Source: Psychromonas algarum
Lineage (GTDB): Bacteria > Pseudomonadota > Gammaproteobacteria > Enterobacterales > Psychromonadaceae
Assembly: GCF_004376845.1 (NCBI RefSeq)
Contig: NZ_SNUW01000004.1
Location: forward strand, 248,001-312,000
Length of the DNA stretch: 64,000 nt
Direction of reading: 5' to 3'
The translations under genes were made by a program, and so were the position numbers. Positions within the stretch are counted from its first letter, which is position 1. Each line of letters starts with the position of its first letter. Below, one piece after another: positions 38,835 through 48,638 of this stretch. The notes beneath the pieces are model-generated. The model did not search any database. It worked only from the letters and a program-made list of their open reading frames with translations, and was not told the origin of the DNA.

Positions 38835-39974
38835 TTCTGATCAAGTCCAAGCAGACACCTGACTTTGTGATTTTTCATAGTTAATCGGCGTTAAGTCACC
38901 GAGTGTTGTATGAAGTCGTTCATGATTGTAATAACGGATATAGTCCTCTACATCCATCTTCATTGCTTCACGTGTTAAATGAATGATATTGAATAACCAT
39001 TCATTCTTTAAGCTACCAAAAAATATTTCGACAACCGCATTATCTAAGCAAGCCCCACGCTGCTCATCGACGGCGTTATTTTATACTTACTCAGTAATCG
39101 ACTGAATCGTCCACTCGTATATTGAGAGCCTCGATCACTATGGAGCATTAGGCCAGCTTTAGGTCACCTAATATTAATCGCCATCTGCAATGCTCGCTCA
39201 ACCAAATCAACCGTCATACGTTTTGATATTGACCAACCAACGATCCTACGTGAGTATAAGTCCATTACAATAGCTAAATACATCCAGCCTCCGTTCTTAA
39301 ATAGGTGACATCACCAGCCCACACTAAATTGGGTTGCGTCGGATTGAATTGCTGATTTAACAAATTATCAGCAACGCTATCACTGTGTTTACGCTTTGTT
39401 GTTACTTTATAGGCTTGACGCTGTTTCACGACAAGCTTTAGCTTACGCATGATACTGCGCGTACGATAACGACCGACTTTAAAGCCAGCTTCTTTTGATT
39501 TTTTGCATAACTGTCGAGAACCTAAGCTACCACGACTACGTTTGAATAGTTGTCGTGCAGTTCGGTAGATGTTCAGCTCTTCTTCACAAATGATTTTGGC
39601 GAGTCGTTCAAGCCAATCATAAAATGTACTGAGACTCGCTTGCAGTACATTACAAAGCAGTTTTATGGAATATGTAGAGCGACATGCTCGAATATACCGA
39701 AACTTTACTTCATTTTTTTGCGAACAAGGCACTGGCCTTTTTTAGTATTTCTTTCTCCATTCAGAGGGTTTTAACTTCTTTTCGTAGCGCAGGCTTGTAA
39801 TGCCTAGGGCAGAAGAAGCTTCCTGGCCGCTATAACTTTGCTCTCTGACTTAATGCTAATGCTTCAGCTTTAAATTCACTGGTATAAGTTTTGTACTGAT
39901 ATTTTGTATTAATGCTCACCTCGATAGTGTAAGTATTATCCAGAATTAAAGTATCCAGTTCAATTAGACCAGAA
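38835..39974 (-). mobile_element. IS3-family insertion sequence, copy 2 (decayed)
   Basis: This copy is oriented opposite to the one at 15.7-17.0 kb and has related ends (TTCTGATC left, GACCAGAA right). It is clearly degraded: the orfA start codon is ATT instead of ATG, orfA is damaged internally, and orfB carries at least two frameshifting deletions. It lies between the kds unit and rmlD. Confidence 0.85.
38841..39732 (-). pseudogene. IS3-family orfB, frameshifted
   Basis: Compared with copy 1, a 4-base loss after the LRT codons (near 39290) ends the first frame as a 152-residue product. A further deletion near 39060 disrupts the segment before the DNAVVE motif. All pieces of the rve core are recognisable in shifted frames, but no full transposase can be made. 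A GTG at 39732 begins the largest open piece. Confidence 0.8.
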
Positions 39975-40073
39975 TACCTGATGATAAAAGTTCACCATCA
40001 AAACATTTAGAAATTCATTTCTGATTAATGGTTTATTCTAGTTTTACCTTTCAAAAAATATATTTATTGGATA

Positions 40074-40958
40074 TTACAAGTACAAATCATTCATCATCGA
40101 TGATAGTTGTTTACGCCAATGTTGTGTTTGGATACCTGATATAGTTTCTGCACTTGTTTTATCTATTACTGAAAACACAGGACGCTTAGCGGGCGTTGGA
40201 TATGCCGATGTGGGGATAGGTAAGACAGGAATAGCATTTTTTAACAGTCCTTTTTCAACACCCAACTCTTGTATCGCAATAGCAAAATCATACCAAGAAG
40301 CAATACCTGCATCTGTCCAATGGTAAAGCCCTGTTACCTCTGGCTTTTCTACTATTGCCCATAACCATTGCGCTAAACCTTTCGCCCACGTAGGGGTACC
40401 AACTTGATCACAAATAATACCAAGTTGCGGTTTTTCCTGCATTAAACGAAGCATGCTCTTTACAAAATTATTACCGTTAACCGAATATACCCATGCTGTT
40501 CGCACAATAACGCTATTCATTGGTAAAATAGTTTGTAATGCAATATCGCCTGCGAGTTTAGAAGCGCCATATACATTGATTGGGTTTGGTTGCGCATCTG
40601 TTTGATAAGGTTTAGCACTGGCGCCATCAAATACGAAGTCTGTTGATACATGTAAAATACGTGTATTGTTTTTTTTACAGGCAGTCGCGAGGTATTGAGT
40701 ACCTAAGCCATTCACTGCATAAGCGGCATCTGTATCTTCTTCAGCTTTATCAACCGCAGTATATGCAGCCGCATTAATCACTACATCAGGTTTTTCTTTA
40801 GCAATAAACTCAGAAACTAAACCTTCGTTAGTAATATCTAATTCATTAATACCAACGCTTAGCACTTCATGCTTACTAGGTGCTAATTGATCTAATTCCC
40901 AAGCAAGTTGACCGCCTTTTCCGGTAATGATTACTTTCATATTGGCTTTACCTATCAA
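40074..40958 (-). CDS. rfbD: dTDP-4-dehydrorhamnose reductase
   Basis: RmlD/RfbD performs the last step to dTDP-L-rhamnose. The 294-residue SDR has KVIITGKGGQLAWELDQL, STDFVFDGASAKPY and YGASKLAGD (YxxxK). The frame can start a few codons upstream of the MKVIITG start (MIGKAN), near the stop of rfbC. A partial relic of a second rmlD lies at 19.44-19.6 kb. It completes the rmlB-A-C-D order. Confidence 0.95.
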   Translation of the reverse strand: MIGKANMKVIITGKGGQLAWELDQLAPSKHEVLSVGINELDITNEGLVSEFIAKEKPDVVINAAAYTAVDKAEEDTDAAYAVNGLGTQYLATACKKNNTRILHVSTDFVFDGASAKPYQTDAQPNPINVYGASKLAGDIALQTILPMNSVIVRTAWVYSVNGNNFVKSMLRLMQEKPQLGIICDQVGTPTWAKGLAQWLWAIVEKPEVTGLYHWTDAGIASWYDFAIAIQELGVEKGLLKNAIPVLPIPTSAYPTPAKRPVFSVIDKTSAETISGIQTQHWRKQLSSMMNDLYL

Positions 40959-41503
40959 TCAAATTTTGGGGCATTTTGAAAAGAAAAAGCGTCTGTATCT
41001 TTCGCTGATAATTGAGGTAATTTACCATCAACTAACGGCCAATCAATAGCTAACTCAACATCATCCCAGCTAACCGACACTTCAGACTCTGGATGATAAT
41101 AATCAGTGCACTTATAAACAAATTCAGCAAATTCAGTCATTACGTAAAAACCGTGCGCGAAACCTTCTGGCACCCATAATTGACGCTTGTTTACCGCAGA
41201 AAGTACAACGCCGACAGCCTTACCAAATGTGGGGGATGATTGGCGCATATCAACAGCGACATCGTAAACAGCACCTGATATAACACGTACTAATTTACCC
41301 TGGGTCTGTTTTTGCTGATAATGTAATCCGCGCAAAATACCTTGCATTGATTTGCTATGATTATCTTGTACGAACGGCTTTGCACCGGTCTGTTTCATGA
41401 ATTCATCAGCACGAAAAGTCTCCATGAAAAAGCCACGTTCGTCACCAAACACATTCACTTCAACAATTTTTACATCTTCTATTTCTGTATCAATGAACTT
41501 CAT
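40955..41503 (-). CDS. rfbC: dTDP-4-dehydrorhamnose 3,5-epimerase
   Basis: RmlC is a cupin epimerase acting on dTDP-4-keto-6-deoxyglucose. The 182 residues are typical. DERGFFMETF, ILRGLHYQ (catalytic His) and YDVAVDMRQSSPTFG (catalytic Asp region) are present, and WVPEGFAHGFYV follows. It shares 1 bp with rfbA and overlaps rfbD by 4 bp. Confidence 0.96.
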   Translation of the reverse strand: MKFIDTEIEDVKIVEVNVFGDERGFFMETFRADEFMKQTGAKPFVQDNHSKSMQGILRGLHYQQKQTQGKLVRVISGAVYDVAVDMRQSSPTFGKAVGVVLSAVNKRQLWVPEGFAHGFYVMTEFAEFVYKCTDYYHPESEVSVSWDDVELAIDWPLVDGKLPQLSAKDTDAFSFQNAPKFD

Positions 41504-42399
41504 TAAATTATTCCATTTGCAATATTAAATAAGTACTGACCATAACCTGTTTTCTTAAGCTTTTCTGCCTGTACAAGTAACTCTTCTTGGCTCAACCAGC
41601 CTTGTAAATAAGCAATCTCTTCTAAACAAGCAACTTTAAAACCTTGACGGTGTTCTACAGTTTGTACGAATTGACTTGCTTCTAATAATGAGTCGTGTGT
41701 TCCAGTGTCTAGCCACGCAAATCCACGGCCTAATATCTCAACATTGAGCTCACCGCGTTCTAAGTAAGCAATATTTACATCTGTTATTTCAAGTTCACCA
41801 CGAGGCGATGGTTTAATAGACTTTGCAATTTCGACAACATTATTGTCATAAAAATACAACCCAGTTACCGCATAATTCGACTTTGGATGCTCTGGCTTCT
41901 CTTCAATACTTAATGCTTTTCCATTTTCATCAAATTCAACAACACCAAAACGCTCTGGGTCGGTGACGTGATAACCAAAAACAGAAGCGCCCTTTTCTAC
42001 TTTAGCAGCGGCAAGTAGTTTATCAGAGAAATGCTGACCATAGAAAATATTATCACCTAATACCAGTGCAACATTATCATCTCCAATGAATTTTTCACCA
42101 ATAATAAAAGCTTGGGCTAAACCATCTGGACTTGGTTGCTCTTTGTAAAAAATTTCAATACCAAACTGACTACCATTACCCAACATACGTTCAAAATTAG
42201 GTAAATCTTCTGGTGTAGATATAATCAGCACCTCTTTAATACCCGCTAACATCAACACTGAAATCGGGTAAAATATCATTGGTTTATCATATATCGGTAA
42301 CAACTGTTTAGAGGTGCCCAATGTAATAGGGTGTAAGCGACTGCCAGAGCCACCAGCTAAAATAATACCTTTATATTTTGAAGGTGAAGTTGTAGTCAT
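41503..42399 (-). CDS. rfbA: Glucose-1-phosphate thymidylyltransferase
   Basis: RmlA makes dTDP-glucose from dTTP and glucose-1-phosphate. The 298-residue enzyme carries the nucleotidyltransferase signature [16 protein letters not shown], the [10 protein letters not shown] segment and the metal-binding VLGDNIFYG. It is placed between rfbB and rfbC with minimal spacing. Confidence 0.97.
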   Translation of the reverse strand: MTTTSPSKYKGIILAGGSGSRLHPITLGTSKQLLPIYDKPMIFYPISVLMLAGIKEVLIISTPEDLPNFERMLGNGSQFGIEIFYKEQPSPDGLAQAFIIGEKFIGDDNVALVLGDNIFYGQHFSDKLLAAAKVEKGASVFGYHVTDPERFGVVEFDENGKALSIEEKPEHPKSNYAVTGLYFYDNNVVEIAKSIKPSPRGELEITDVNIAYLERGELNVEILGRGFAWLDTGTHDSLLEASQFVQTVEHRQGFKVACLEEIAYLQGWLSQEELLVQAEKLKKTGYGQYLFNIANGII

Positions 42400-42401
42400 T
42401 A

Positions 42402-43478
42402 TTACTTATCTCCAATACGTTCAAGTTGGTATTCACCGTTTAAAACACGCTTCCACCAGTTTTCATTATTTAAATACCATTCAACCGTTTTGCGAATACC
42501 TGTCTCAAAACTCTCTTCCGGTACCCAGCCTAACGTTTTCTCTATTTTTGAAGCATCAATGGCATAACGCACATCGTGCCCGGGGCGATCTTTAACAAAA
42601 GTGATCAGTTCGTTATACTTTGACAACGAAGATGAAGCAAAAGCTGGATTTTCTGAAATAGGCTTTAATTCGTCAAGAATACTGCAAAGTGTTTCTACGA
42701 CTTCGATGTTTGTCTTTTCATTGTGTCCACCTATATTATAGGTTTGACCTACCTCCCCTTCTGTCACAACTTTATACAAAGCGCAAGCATGATCTTCTAC
42801 ATATAACCAGTCACGTATTTGACTACCATCACCATAAATGGGCAGTGATTTAGCATCTAAGGCATTTAAAATAACATGTGGAATTAATTTTTCAGGGAAG
42901 TGATAAGGTCCGTAATTGTTCGAGCAATTCGTGACAATAACAGGCAAACCATAAGTACGATACCAAGCACGTACAATGTGATCACTAGAAGCCTTTGATG
43001 CCGAATAAGGGGAGCTTGGCTCATAAGGGGTTTCTTCGGTAAATAAATCCTCTGTGCCTTCTAAATCTCCATAAACTTCATCTGTAGAAATATGATGGAA
43101 ACGAAAAGCTATTTTTTGAGATTCAGGTAAGGTAGACCAATAGCTACGCGCTGCTTCTAGTAATGTAAACGTACCGATAATATTCGTTTGCATAAAATCA
43201 GCGGGACCATCGATAGAGCGATCAACGTGAGATTCCGCTGCTAAATGCATGACTGCTGTTGGTTGATATTTATCAAATATATCAGATATTTTTTGTGCAT
43301 CACAAATATCCGCTTGCACGAAATGATAACGCTCATTATCTGAATGAGTAGCAATAGATTCGACGTTACCTGCGTAGGTAAGCTTATCAACATTTACAAC
43401 AGACGCAGTTGTTCTTTCGATAATATGGCGTATGACTGCACTACCGATAAACCCGGCACCACCTGTAATAAGTATCAT
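42402..43478 (-). CDS. rfbB: dTDP-glucose 4,6-dehydratase
   Basis: RmlB converts dTDP-glucose to dTDP-4-keto-6-deoxyglucose. The 358-residue SDR starts [19 protein letters not shown]. It has the active-site [11 protein letters not shown] and [10 protein letters not shown] (YxxxK), with the [17 protein letters not shown] substrate loop. It is the first gene of the rmlBACD unit. The preceding glycosyltransferase gene ends 88 bp upstream. Confidence 0.97.
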   Translation of the reverse strand: MILITGGAGFIGSAVIRHIIERTTASVVNVDKLTYAGNVESIATHSDNERYHFVQADICDAQKISDIFDKYQPTAVMHLAAESHVDRSIDGPADFMQTNIIGTFTLLEAARSYWSTLPESQKIAFRFHHISTDEVYGDLEGTEDLFTEETPYEPSSPYSASKASSDHIVRAWYRTYGLPVIVTNCSNNYGPYHFPEKLIPHVILNALDAKSLPIYGDGSQIRDWLYVEDHACALYKVVTEGEVGQTYNIGGHNEKTNIEVVETLCSILDELKPISENPAFASSSLSKYNELITFVKDRPGHDVRYAIDASKIEKTLGWVPEESFETGIRKTVEWYLNNENWWKRVLNGEYQLERIGDK

Positions 43479-43566
43479 AATGAAACCCTATAAGATTATT
43501 ATTAAAATTTAAAAAGATGGATATAACCAAAGAAACACACACGTTTTTTGATAACCCCTGAAGTTG

Positions 43567-44646
43567 TTAAAATAAAGAAATTATTTTCTTTTCATATTCC
43601 TCCACTAAAGCATCGATATCAAAAGACTTCGCCAAAGAATTTCCTTGTTTTGCAGTTAAACTAGCTTTCTCTCTATCTAGAATTAATCTTTCTAAAATTG
43701 CTTCCCATTCTTCAAAATCATTCGAAAAATAGAATGCATTAGGATTTTCGTTGTGTAACAACTTATAATCAATACTTCCTGAACACAAAACAGCTAAACC
43801 TGATGCCATATACGATAAGATTTTATTAGATGATTTAGCAATCCCCACTGGTAATGGAGCTATACCAATATCTGCTTTAAACAAATGCTCGCCAAATGTA
43901 TCTTGCTCCCACTCAATAAAGTCAAAATCAAACCGAATAGATTGAACAATTGAATTAAATGTGGGTTCAACAAAAATTTGCCTACTGGTAACTATCTTTA
44001 TTGATACATTGTATTTAGCTTGAATATTTTTTAAACTATCGTTTATTAAAAGCAAATACTTGATATTTGAAGCGGTTCCAACCCATACTATTGATATAGT
44101 ATCGCTATTGTTTGGAATTAAATTTGGGAGGTATAATTTATAATCTATTGAATCTGGTATTGTGCAAATATTAAGGTTTATTTTATTTAATTTTTTTTCT
44201 AAAGCATATGAACTAGTTATTAATAAATCTGCTTTCTCAGCTAATTTTTTAAATGTAACCTTAGATATTGTCTTATAAAGAAATATTGCCATTACAGGCC
44301 ATATACCTCTTTCGTTAAAAATATAAAAAGCCCTTTTATATTTCCCGAAGCGATTTCCAGGGATCTTTTTTAATGCCTCTTTATTAGAAGTTAGATGGTC
44401 ATCTTGCACATCTAGTATTAGTTTTTTAGGCTTAAATGAATTAATATCACAATAGCATTTAAAGTCAAAACCAAGAGAAATCATTAAGTCAATATCTCGT
44501 TGCTCATTAAAAAACTCAACATTCCATCCTCTCTCTCTTAATTTTAATAAAACATCCAAGCCTCGTAATCTATCAACAGGATCTTTAAATGCATTGTTTT
44601 TTAATCTAAAAACAATTAACTTTTTCTTTACTTCAGAATAACTCAT
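43567..44646 (-). CDS. Glycosyltransferase family 4-like protein
   Basis: I start it at the ATG at 44646 (MSYSEVKKKLIVFRL); the open frame extends 21 codons further into IS-derived DNA. The 359-residue protein resembles GT-B transferases. IVWVGTASNIKYL marks the start of the C-terminal nucleotide-binding half, and DIGIAPLPVGIAKSSNKILSY followed by GLAVLCS matches the acceptor-loop region of family 4. It lies between rmlB and IS debris. Which sugar it transfers cannot be read from sequence; a rhamnosyltransferase role is possible from context. Confidence 0.75.
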   Translation of the reverse strand: MSYSEVKKKLIVFRLKNNAFKDPVDRLRGLDVLLKLRERGWNVEFFNEQRDIDLMISLGFDFKCYCDINSFKPKKLILDVQDDHLTSNKEALKKIPGNRFGKYKRAFYIFNERGIWPVMAIFLYKTISKVTFKKLAEKADLLITSSYALEKKLNKINLNICTIPDSIDYKLYLPNLIPNNSDTISIVWVGTASNIKYLLLINDSLKNIQAKYNVSIKIVTSRQIFVEPTFNSIVQSIRFDFDFIEWEQDTFGEHLFKADIGIAPLPVGIAKSSNKILSYMASGLAVLCSGSIDYKLLHNENPNAFYFSNDFEEWEAILERLILDREKASLTAKQGNSLAKSFDIDALVEEYEKKIISLF

Positions 44647-44711
44647 AATATTTAACCATATATAAATCGATTGAATCTGTACAAAAATTAATATTATACT
44701 CAAGCTCAATC

Positions 44712-45010
44712 GGGTACCAGACTTTGTTACTTTTCATAGTAAACTGTCATCAAATCACCTAGTGATGTATGGAGTAGAAGGCGAAATCAGGAACGTCTCA
44801 CAAAGCATATATATCGAAATATCACTTATATGAGAGAAATCTCTGCCGTCGTTTTCCCTCGATGACTATTACAGCATTTTGCTTGCTTATGTTTTCTTTT
44901 AATTTCACTTTCAAACGACTTTTAATTTTTTAATAAATTAAAAGTCGTATGCTGAACTGTTACAAGGCTTTCAGTTGAATAACTGTGGCAAATTCAACAT
45001 GCGTCTTCAT
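44712..45010. mobile_element. IS debris: IS3-family end fused to a decayed ISAs1-family fragment
   Basis: At about 44712-44775 the sequence matches the 3' end of the IS3-family orfB (compare CAGACTTTGTTACTTTTCAT with the end of copy 2). It then changes to a degenerate version of the 3' end of ISAs1 copy 2 (GGCGAAATCAGGAACG, later CTTCATTCATTG). Both pieces carry many substitutions and indels, so this is an old composite relic. The remaining bases up to 45098 show nothing recognisable. Confidence 0.7.
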
Positions 45011-45098
45011 TCATTGAAGCATCTAACTGACAATTTTCGTTAATATGGAAATTACTTAGCACTTACTTAAAATTAGGCTAATTTGTATTACAGTCAAA

Positions 45099-46055
45099 TT
45101 AACAAAATATTCGTTTAAAAATGGAAAATAAAGCAATTATTTTAACTTTAAATGATTTACCTTTTTCAAATCTAGTAAACAGAAAGCATCTAATGATAAA
45201 TGCTATCACAGGAAATTTTTTATTTATTATATTTTCATAGTATATTTTTAATAAATTCAATTCTTTTAACATAGAAATAGATAAGCTTTTTTCTTGATTA
45301 TTTATTAGTGTTTTAATCAATTCATATTGATATTTTTCATTGTGTATAATGCGTTCTTTATTTAAACGAAGCTTTTTGTATTTTACGATCAGTGATTTAC
45401 TCTTTATGGCAGCTCCAATCTGATTACCATCATGCTGTCGATATTTAACAAGGGGTTCGTCATAATACACAATACCCTGGTCTAAAAGAGCTAGCAAAGC
45501 TAACCATTTGTCATGTACAGCTAACTTTTCAGGAAACGGTAATGCTTTATCTAATAACGAATGATGGAACATTGTTGTACAACCAGTCACTGGGTTATTT
45601 AAAATCACATCAACGACATCTAAGTTCAAGATATTTTTTTTGGCAGTTAATGTGTATGAATTGAAAATACAATTACCACTCATATTTATAAGTGATGCAT
45701 CACTATGTATTAATGAAAAAGCACCGATCCCTCTGACTAACTTATCTATTTTATCTAATTCCCAAATATCATCTTGATCAGCTAAAGCAATGAATTCTCC
45801 GCTGCAATGAGAAATAGCATTCTCAAAATTATTGACAAAACCTCTTCTGTCATTATTTACAATTAAAGAAACTCTTGTGTCTGAGTTGACAAATTTTGAA
45901 ATTAAATCTTGAGTGCCGTCGCATGAATGATCATCACTAATAATCAATTCAATATTATGGTATGTTTGATTTAAAATAGATTGTATTTGTTCTTTAAGAT
46001 ATCTATGACCATTATAACTGGCAAGAGCTATAGATACCTTTACATGCTTAGTCAT
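45099..46055 (-). CDS. Glycosyltransferase family 2 (rhamnosyltransferase-like)
   Basis: The 318-residue GT-A transferase begins VSIALASYNGHRYLKEQIQS with the family start motif. It continues with IELIISDDHSCDGTQDLI and the metal-binding ALADQDDIWELDKI. The DQDD variant and overall length resemble WbbL/RfbF-type rhamnosyltransferases. With rmlBACD nearby this is a plausible rhamnose donor user, but the assignment is inferred. Confidence 0.82.
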   Translation of the reverse strand: MTKHVKVSIALASYNGHRYLKEQIQSILNQTYHNIELIISDDHSCDGTQDLISKFVNSDTRVSLIVNNDRRGFVNNFENAISHCSGEFIALADQDDIWELDKIDKLVRGIGAFSLIHSDASLINMSGNCIFNSYTLTAKKNILNLDVVDVILNNPVTGCTTMFHHSLLDKALPFPEKLAVHDKWLALLALLDQGIVYYDEPLVKYRQHDGNQIGAAIKSKSLIVKYKKLRLNKERIIHNEKYQYELIKTLINNQEKSLSISMLKELNLLKIYYENIINKKFPVIAFIIRCFLFTRFEKGKSFKVKIIALFSIFKRIFC

Positions 46056-46241
46056 AAAAGCCCCTTTTAAGTTTTATATTATTGATAACTTACATCCACA
46101 TAATAAGTACATAATTAGAATTAGCAGGAAGAGTGCTCAGTTTCATATATGGTGTGTCTATAACTGATCAGCTCTTATTAAGATAAAGTACGCATTCTAA
46201 TATTTTGCATACTTACCAATGAAAATTCATTGAATTTAGTT

Positions 46242-47357
46242 TCACAAAACCCAATCGAATGGTAAATAGTTAATTCTGAACCAGAAATATAAAAAAGCAA
46301 TTGGGACTATAACAAATGAAATTATTCGACTATACCTTTCTAAATTGATACAAATTTCCCCCCAAAATAAGGGGAGTATTACCAAAGCCATATATGAATA
46401 TCTATATGACATGCTTTGATAACCGGCAAACAAAAAAAATAGTGACATCAACGCAAAAAATCTTGCTATAAGATTAATACGTTGTTTTTTATCACAGAAA
46501 AAAGTGTAAAGTGAAAAAGGTATGATGATTGTCAAGCACTCAATGACTAAAGGGATAATCGTAGCCTCATGAAATGAGCCCTGTGTTGAAACATTGTAGC
46601 CATATCGATTTATTAACCTCATGATATCTGCAAACGAACTTGCTCCGACTAAGCTAGCCATCGACGCTAAACTATCAGTGACAGATAATATAAGTTGAGA
46701 AAAGGGATCAATTCTGAGTAATGTAGTTACTGACATAATCAGAAGTATAATTAATAGACAATAATTAAATTTATTTCCTAGCTTACGATTAAATAGCATT
46801 AATACCAATAAAATTCCTGTTGGAATAATGTACGAGTAATGTAAAAAAATGCTGGATACAATTAAAACGAAACCTATCTTTTTTTTATCAAAGACAAATG
46901 CTAGACCTAGTAACCAAAAGGAAGAAGACCAGAATTGTCTAATAATATTTGATGACAAATCGTAATATGAAAAAGAAAAGGTAATGAGAAAAAATATAAT
47001 TAGTGTTTTTTTAATTGGATAGATCTTATATACAGCTAAAAATATCATAGTCTGGGGAATGAAATACAACAACAGGATAATTAATTGGTCTGATCCTGAG
47101 AGAAAATTTATTCCTTTGCTAAAAAATATAAATAAAGGTTCTATCCTTGATTCATAATCAAGGTTAGCAAATAGAGATAGATAATTAATTGTATCCGTAC
47201 CGGACTCTGCAGTCCTCAAACCATAAAATATCAGTAAGAAACAATACAGGGAAAATGCAATAGGTATTTCAATAGCGTTATTTTTTTCATTTTTTAAAAA
47301 AATAGAAATTAGATATACTACGACAATAAAAAAAGTTAAGAGGGCAAAATATATCAT
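46242..47357 (-). CDS. Wzy-like polysaccharide polymerase (EpsG-type membrane protein)
   Basis: The 371-residue protein is almost entirely hydrophobic, with about ten predicted membrane helices. It carries the sequence GLRTAESGTDTINYLSLF near residue 45, typical of EpsG/Wzy-type polymerases (GxRx...GxDxxxY). It is the only polymerase candidate in the locus and would join repeat units in the periplasm after Wzx export. It sits 1 bp from a family 2 glycosyltransferase gene. Confidence 0.8.
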   Translation of the reverse strand: MIYFALLTFFIVVVYLISIFLKNEKNNAIEIPIAFSLYCFLLIFYGLRTAESGTDTINYLSLFANLDYESRIEPLFIFFSKGINFLSGSDQLIILLLYFIPQTMIFLAVYKIYPIKKTLIIFFLITFSFSYYDLSSNIIRQFWSSSFWLLGLAFVFDKKKIGFVLIVSSIFLHYSYIIPTGILLVLMLFNRKLGNKFNYCLLIILLIMSVTTLLRIDPFSQLILSVTDSLASMASLVGASSFADIMRLINRYGYNVSTQGSFHEATIIPLVIECLTIIIPFSLYTFFCDKKQRINLIARFFALMSLFFLFAGYQSMSYRYSYMALVILPLFWGEICINLERYSRIISFVIVPIAFLYFWFRINYLPFDWVL

Positions 47358-47358
47358 T

Positions 47359-48231
47359 TCATACTCTTCTGAAACATTTTTTTACTAATCTTTTCAAAAA
47401 CATTTTCGCCATTATTTTTTTTTCAAATAGATTGTTAGCAATTAAAATATCATTAATATTGATATCGTAGTACTTCATTTGGAGTAAGCACTTTTCTATA
47501 TATACATTGCTACAATTATCATACAGAACTTGATTTTGCTGAATTATTTTTTCGTAGGCGGTTCTGTGGTTCGAATTATTCGAAACTCGATTTAACTCAT
47601 GATCATGGTGCATAATATAGCTACACCAATTAAATCGTTTAAATTTCCCGTAACTATTGGCTAACCTGATCCAACACTCCCAATCTTGGTATTTTTTTAA
47701 TTGTTCATTAAAACCACCAATGCTTTTTAATCTTTCCAATTTTGTAAATATTTGATTTGAAGCTTCATTTCTAAAAATCAGATCATCTAGAGAATAGATA
47801 CTATTATTTTTCTTTAAAAAATTTCTTTTTCTATATCCTGAACTTTCATTGAAGAAATTATCTGATACAAATGAATATCTGTCATTCCAATTCGTCACAA
47901 ACTTGTCCACTCTATCTAGACAGAACTCATCATCATCATCCAAGCCAGTTATAAAAAGACCACTCGCGACATTGATTGCTTTATTTCTCGCATTATTAGC
48001 TCCAAGAGGTATGTCATTTTTTACATATACAATGCTTAAGGCTGAGCTTTTAATATATGCCAGAATGACATCCTCAGTTTCATCACTTGAACCATCATTG
48101 CTTATGATCAATTCAATATTTTCATAAGACTGATTTAATACAGAATCAACAGCTCTTGGTAATAAATTACAACGGTTGTGTGTTGTTATATATACACTAA
48201 CTAAAGGTTTACTATAATTCATTTTAATCAC
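47359..48231 (-). CDS. Glycosyltransferase family 2
   Basis: The 290-residue GT-A enzyme shows VSVYITTHNRCNLLPRAVDS at its start, then IELIISNDGSSDETEDVI and the metal-binding GLDDDDEFCLDR near residue 98-109. A C-terminal WECWIRLANSYGKF segment matches the acceptor-side region of the family. It lies immediately before the wzy-like gene. Its donor sugar is unknown. Confidence 0.85.
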   Translation of the reverse strand: MIKMNYSKPLVSVYITTHNRCNLLPRAVDSVLNQSYENIELIISNDGSSDETEDVILAYIKSSALSIVYVKNDIPLGANNARNKAINVASGLFITGLDDDDEFCLDRVDKFVTNWNDRYSFVSDNFFNESSGYRKRNFLKKNNSIYSLDDLIFRNEASNQIFTKLERLKSIGGFNEQLKKYQDWECWIRLANSYGKFKRFNWCSYIMHHDHELNRVSNNSNHRTAYEKIIQQNQVLYDNCSNVYIEKCLLQMKYYDININDILIANNLFEKKIMAKMFLKRLVKKCFRRV

Positions 48232-48638
48232 TTTACTGTTTTAAGAGGTAATTGATTGACAATAAAATTCAAAGTTTCAATCTCCCTCTCCTTGTTTGTA
48301 AAAACACCGAACGTGACTGATACGATTTCAATGTTTAACAGCTTGAAAATCATGAAATTATTTTCGTTGCTATCAATTTATTCTTGTTTTTCTGCCACTT
48401 TAAATGCCGTTTGCATTTAAGAAATTGACTATATTCCTCAGATGTTCTTTTCTCTATTGTAATCTATTGATTATAAATGTTGTTAGCTAATAATTTAGTT
48501 TTTTAATGCCTTATCAACACATAAAATTAAAAATGAAGTAAAAATAGCTAATGGATTATTGCAGTCTGACAATAATTTATAATATAGCATTAAATTTCCA
48601 GTGCAATTTTACTCCAAAAAAACTTTTCAGGGAGAAAT
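48232..48638. other. 407-bp gene-free spacer, possibly IS-derived
   Basis: No gene is present. A stretch near 48375-48420 (CTGCCACTTTAAATGCCGTT) weakly resembles the 3' part of the ISAs1 copy 2 transposase, suggesting an eroded relic, but the similarity is too low to be firm. Confidence 0.35.
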
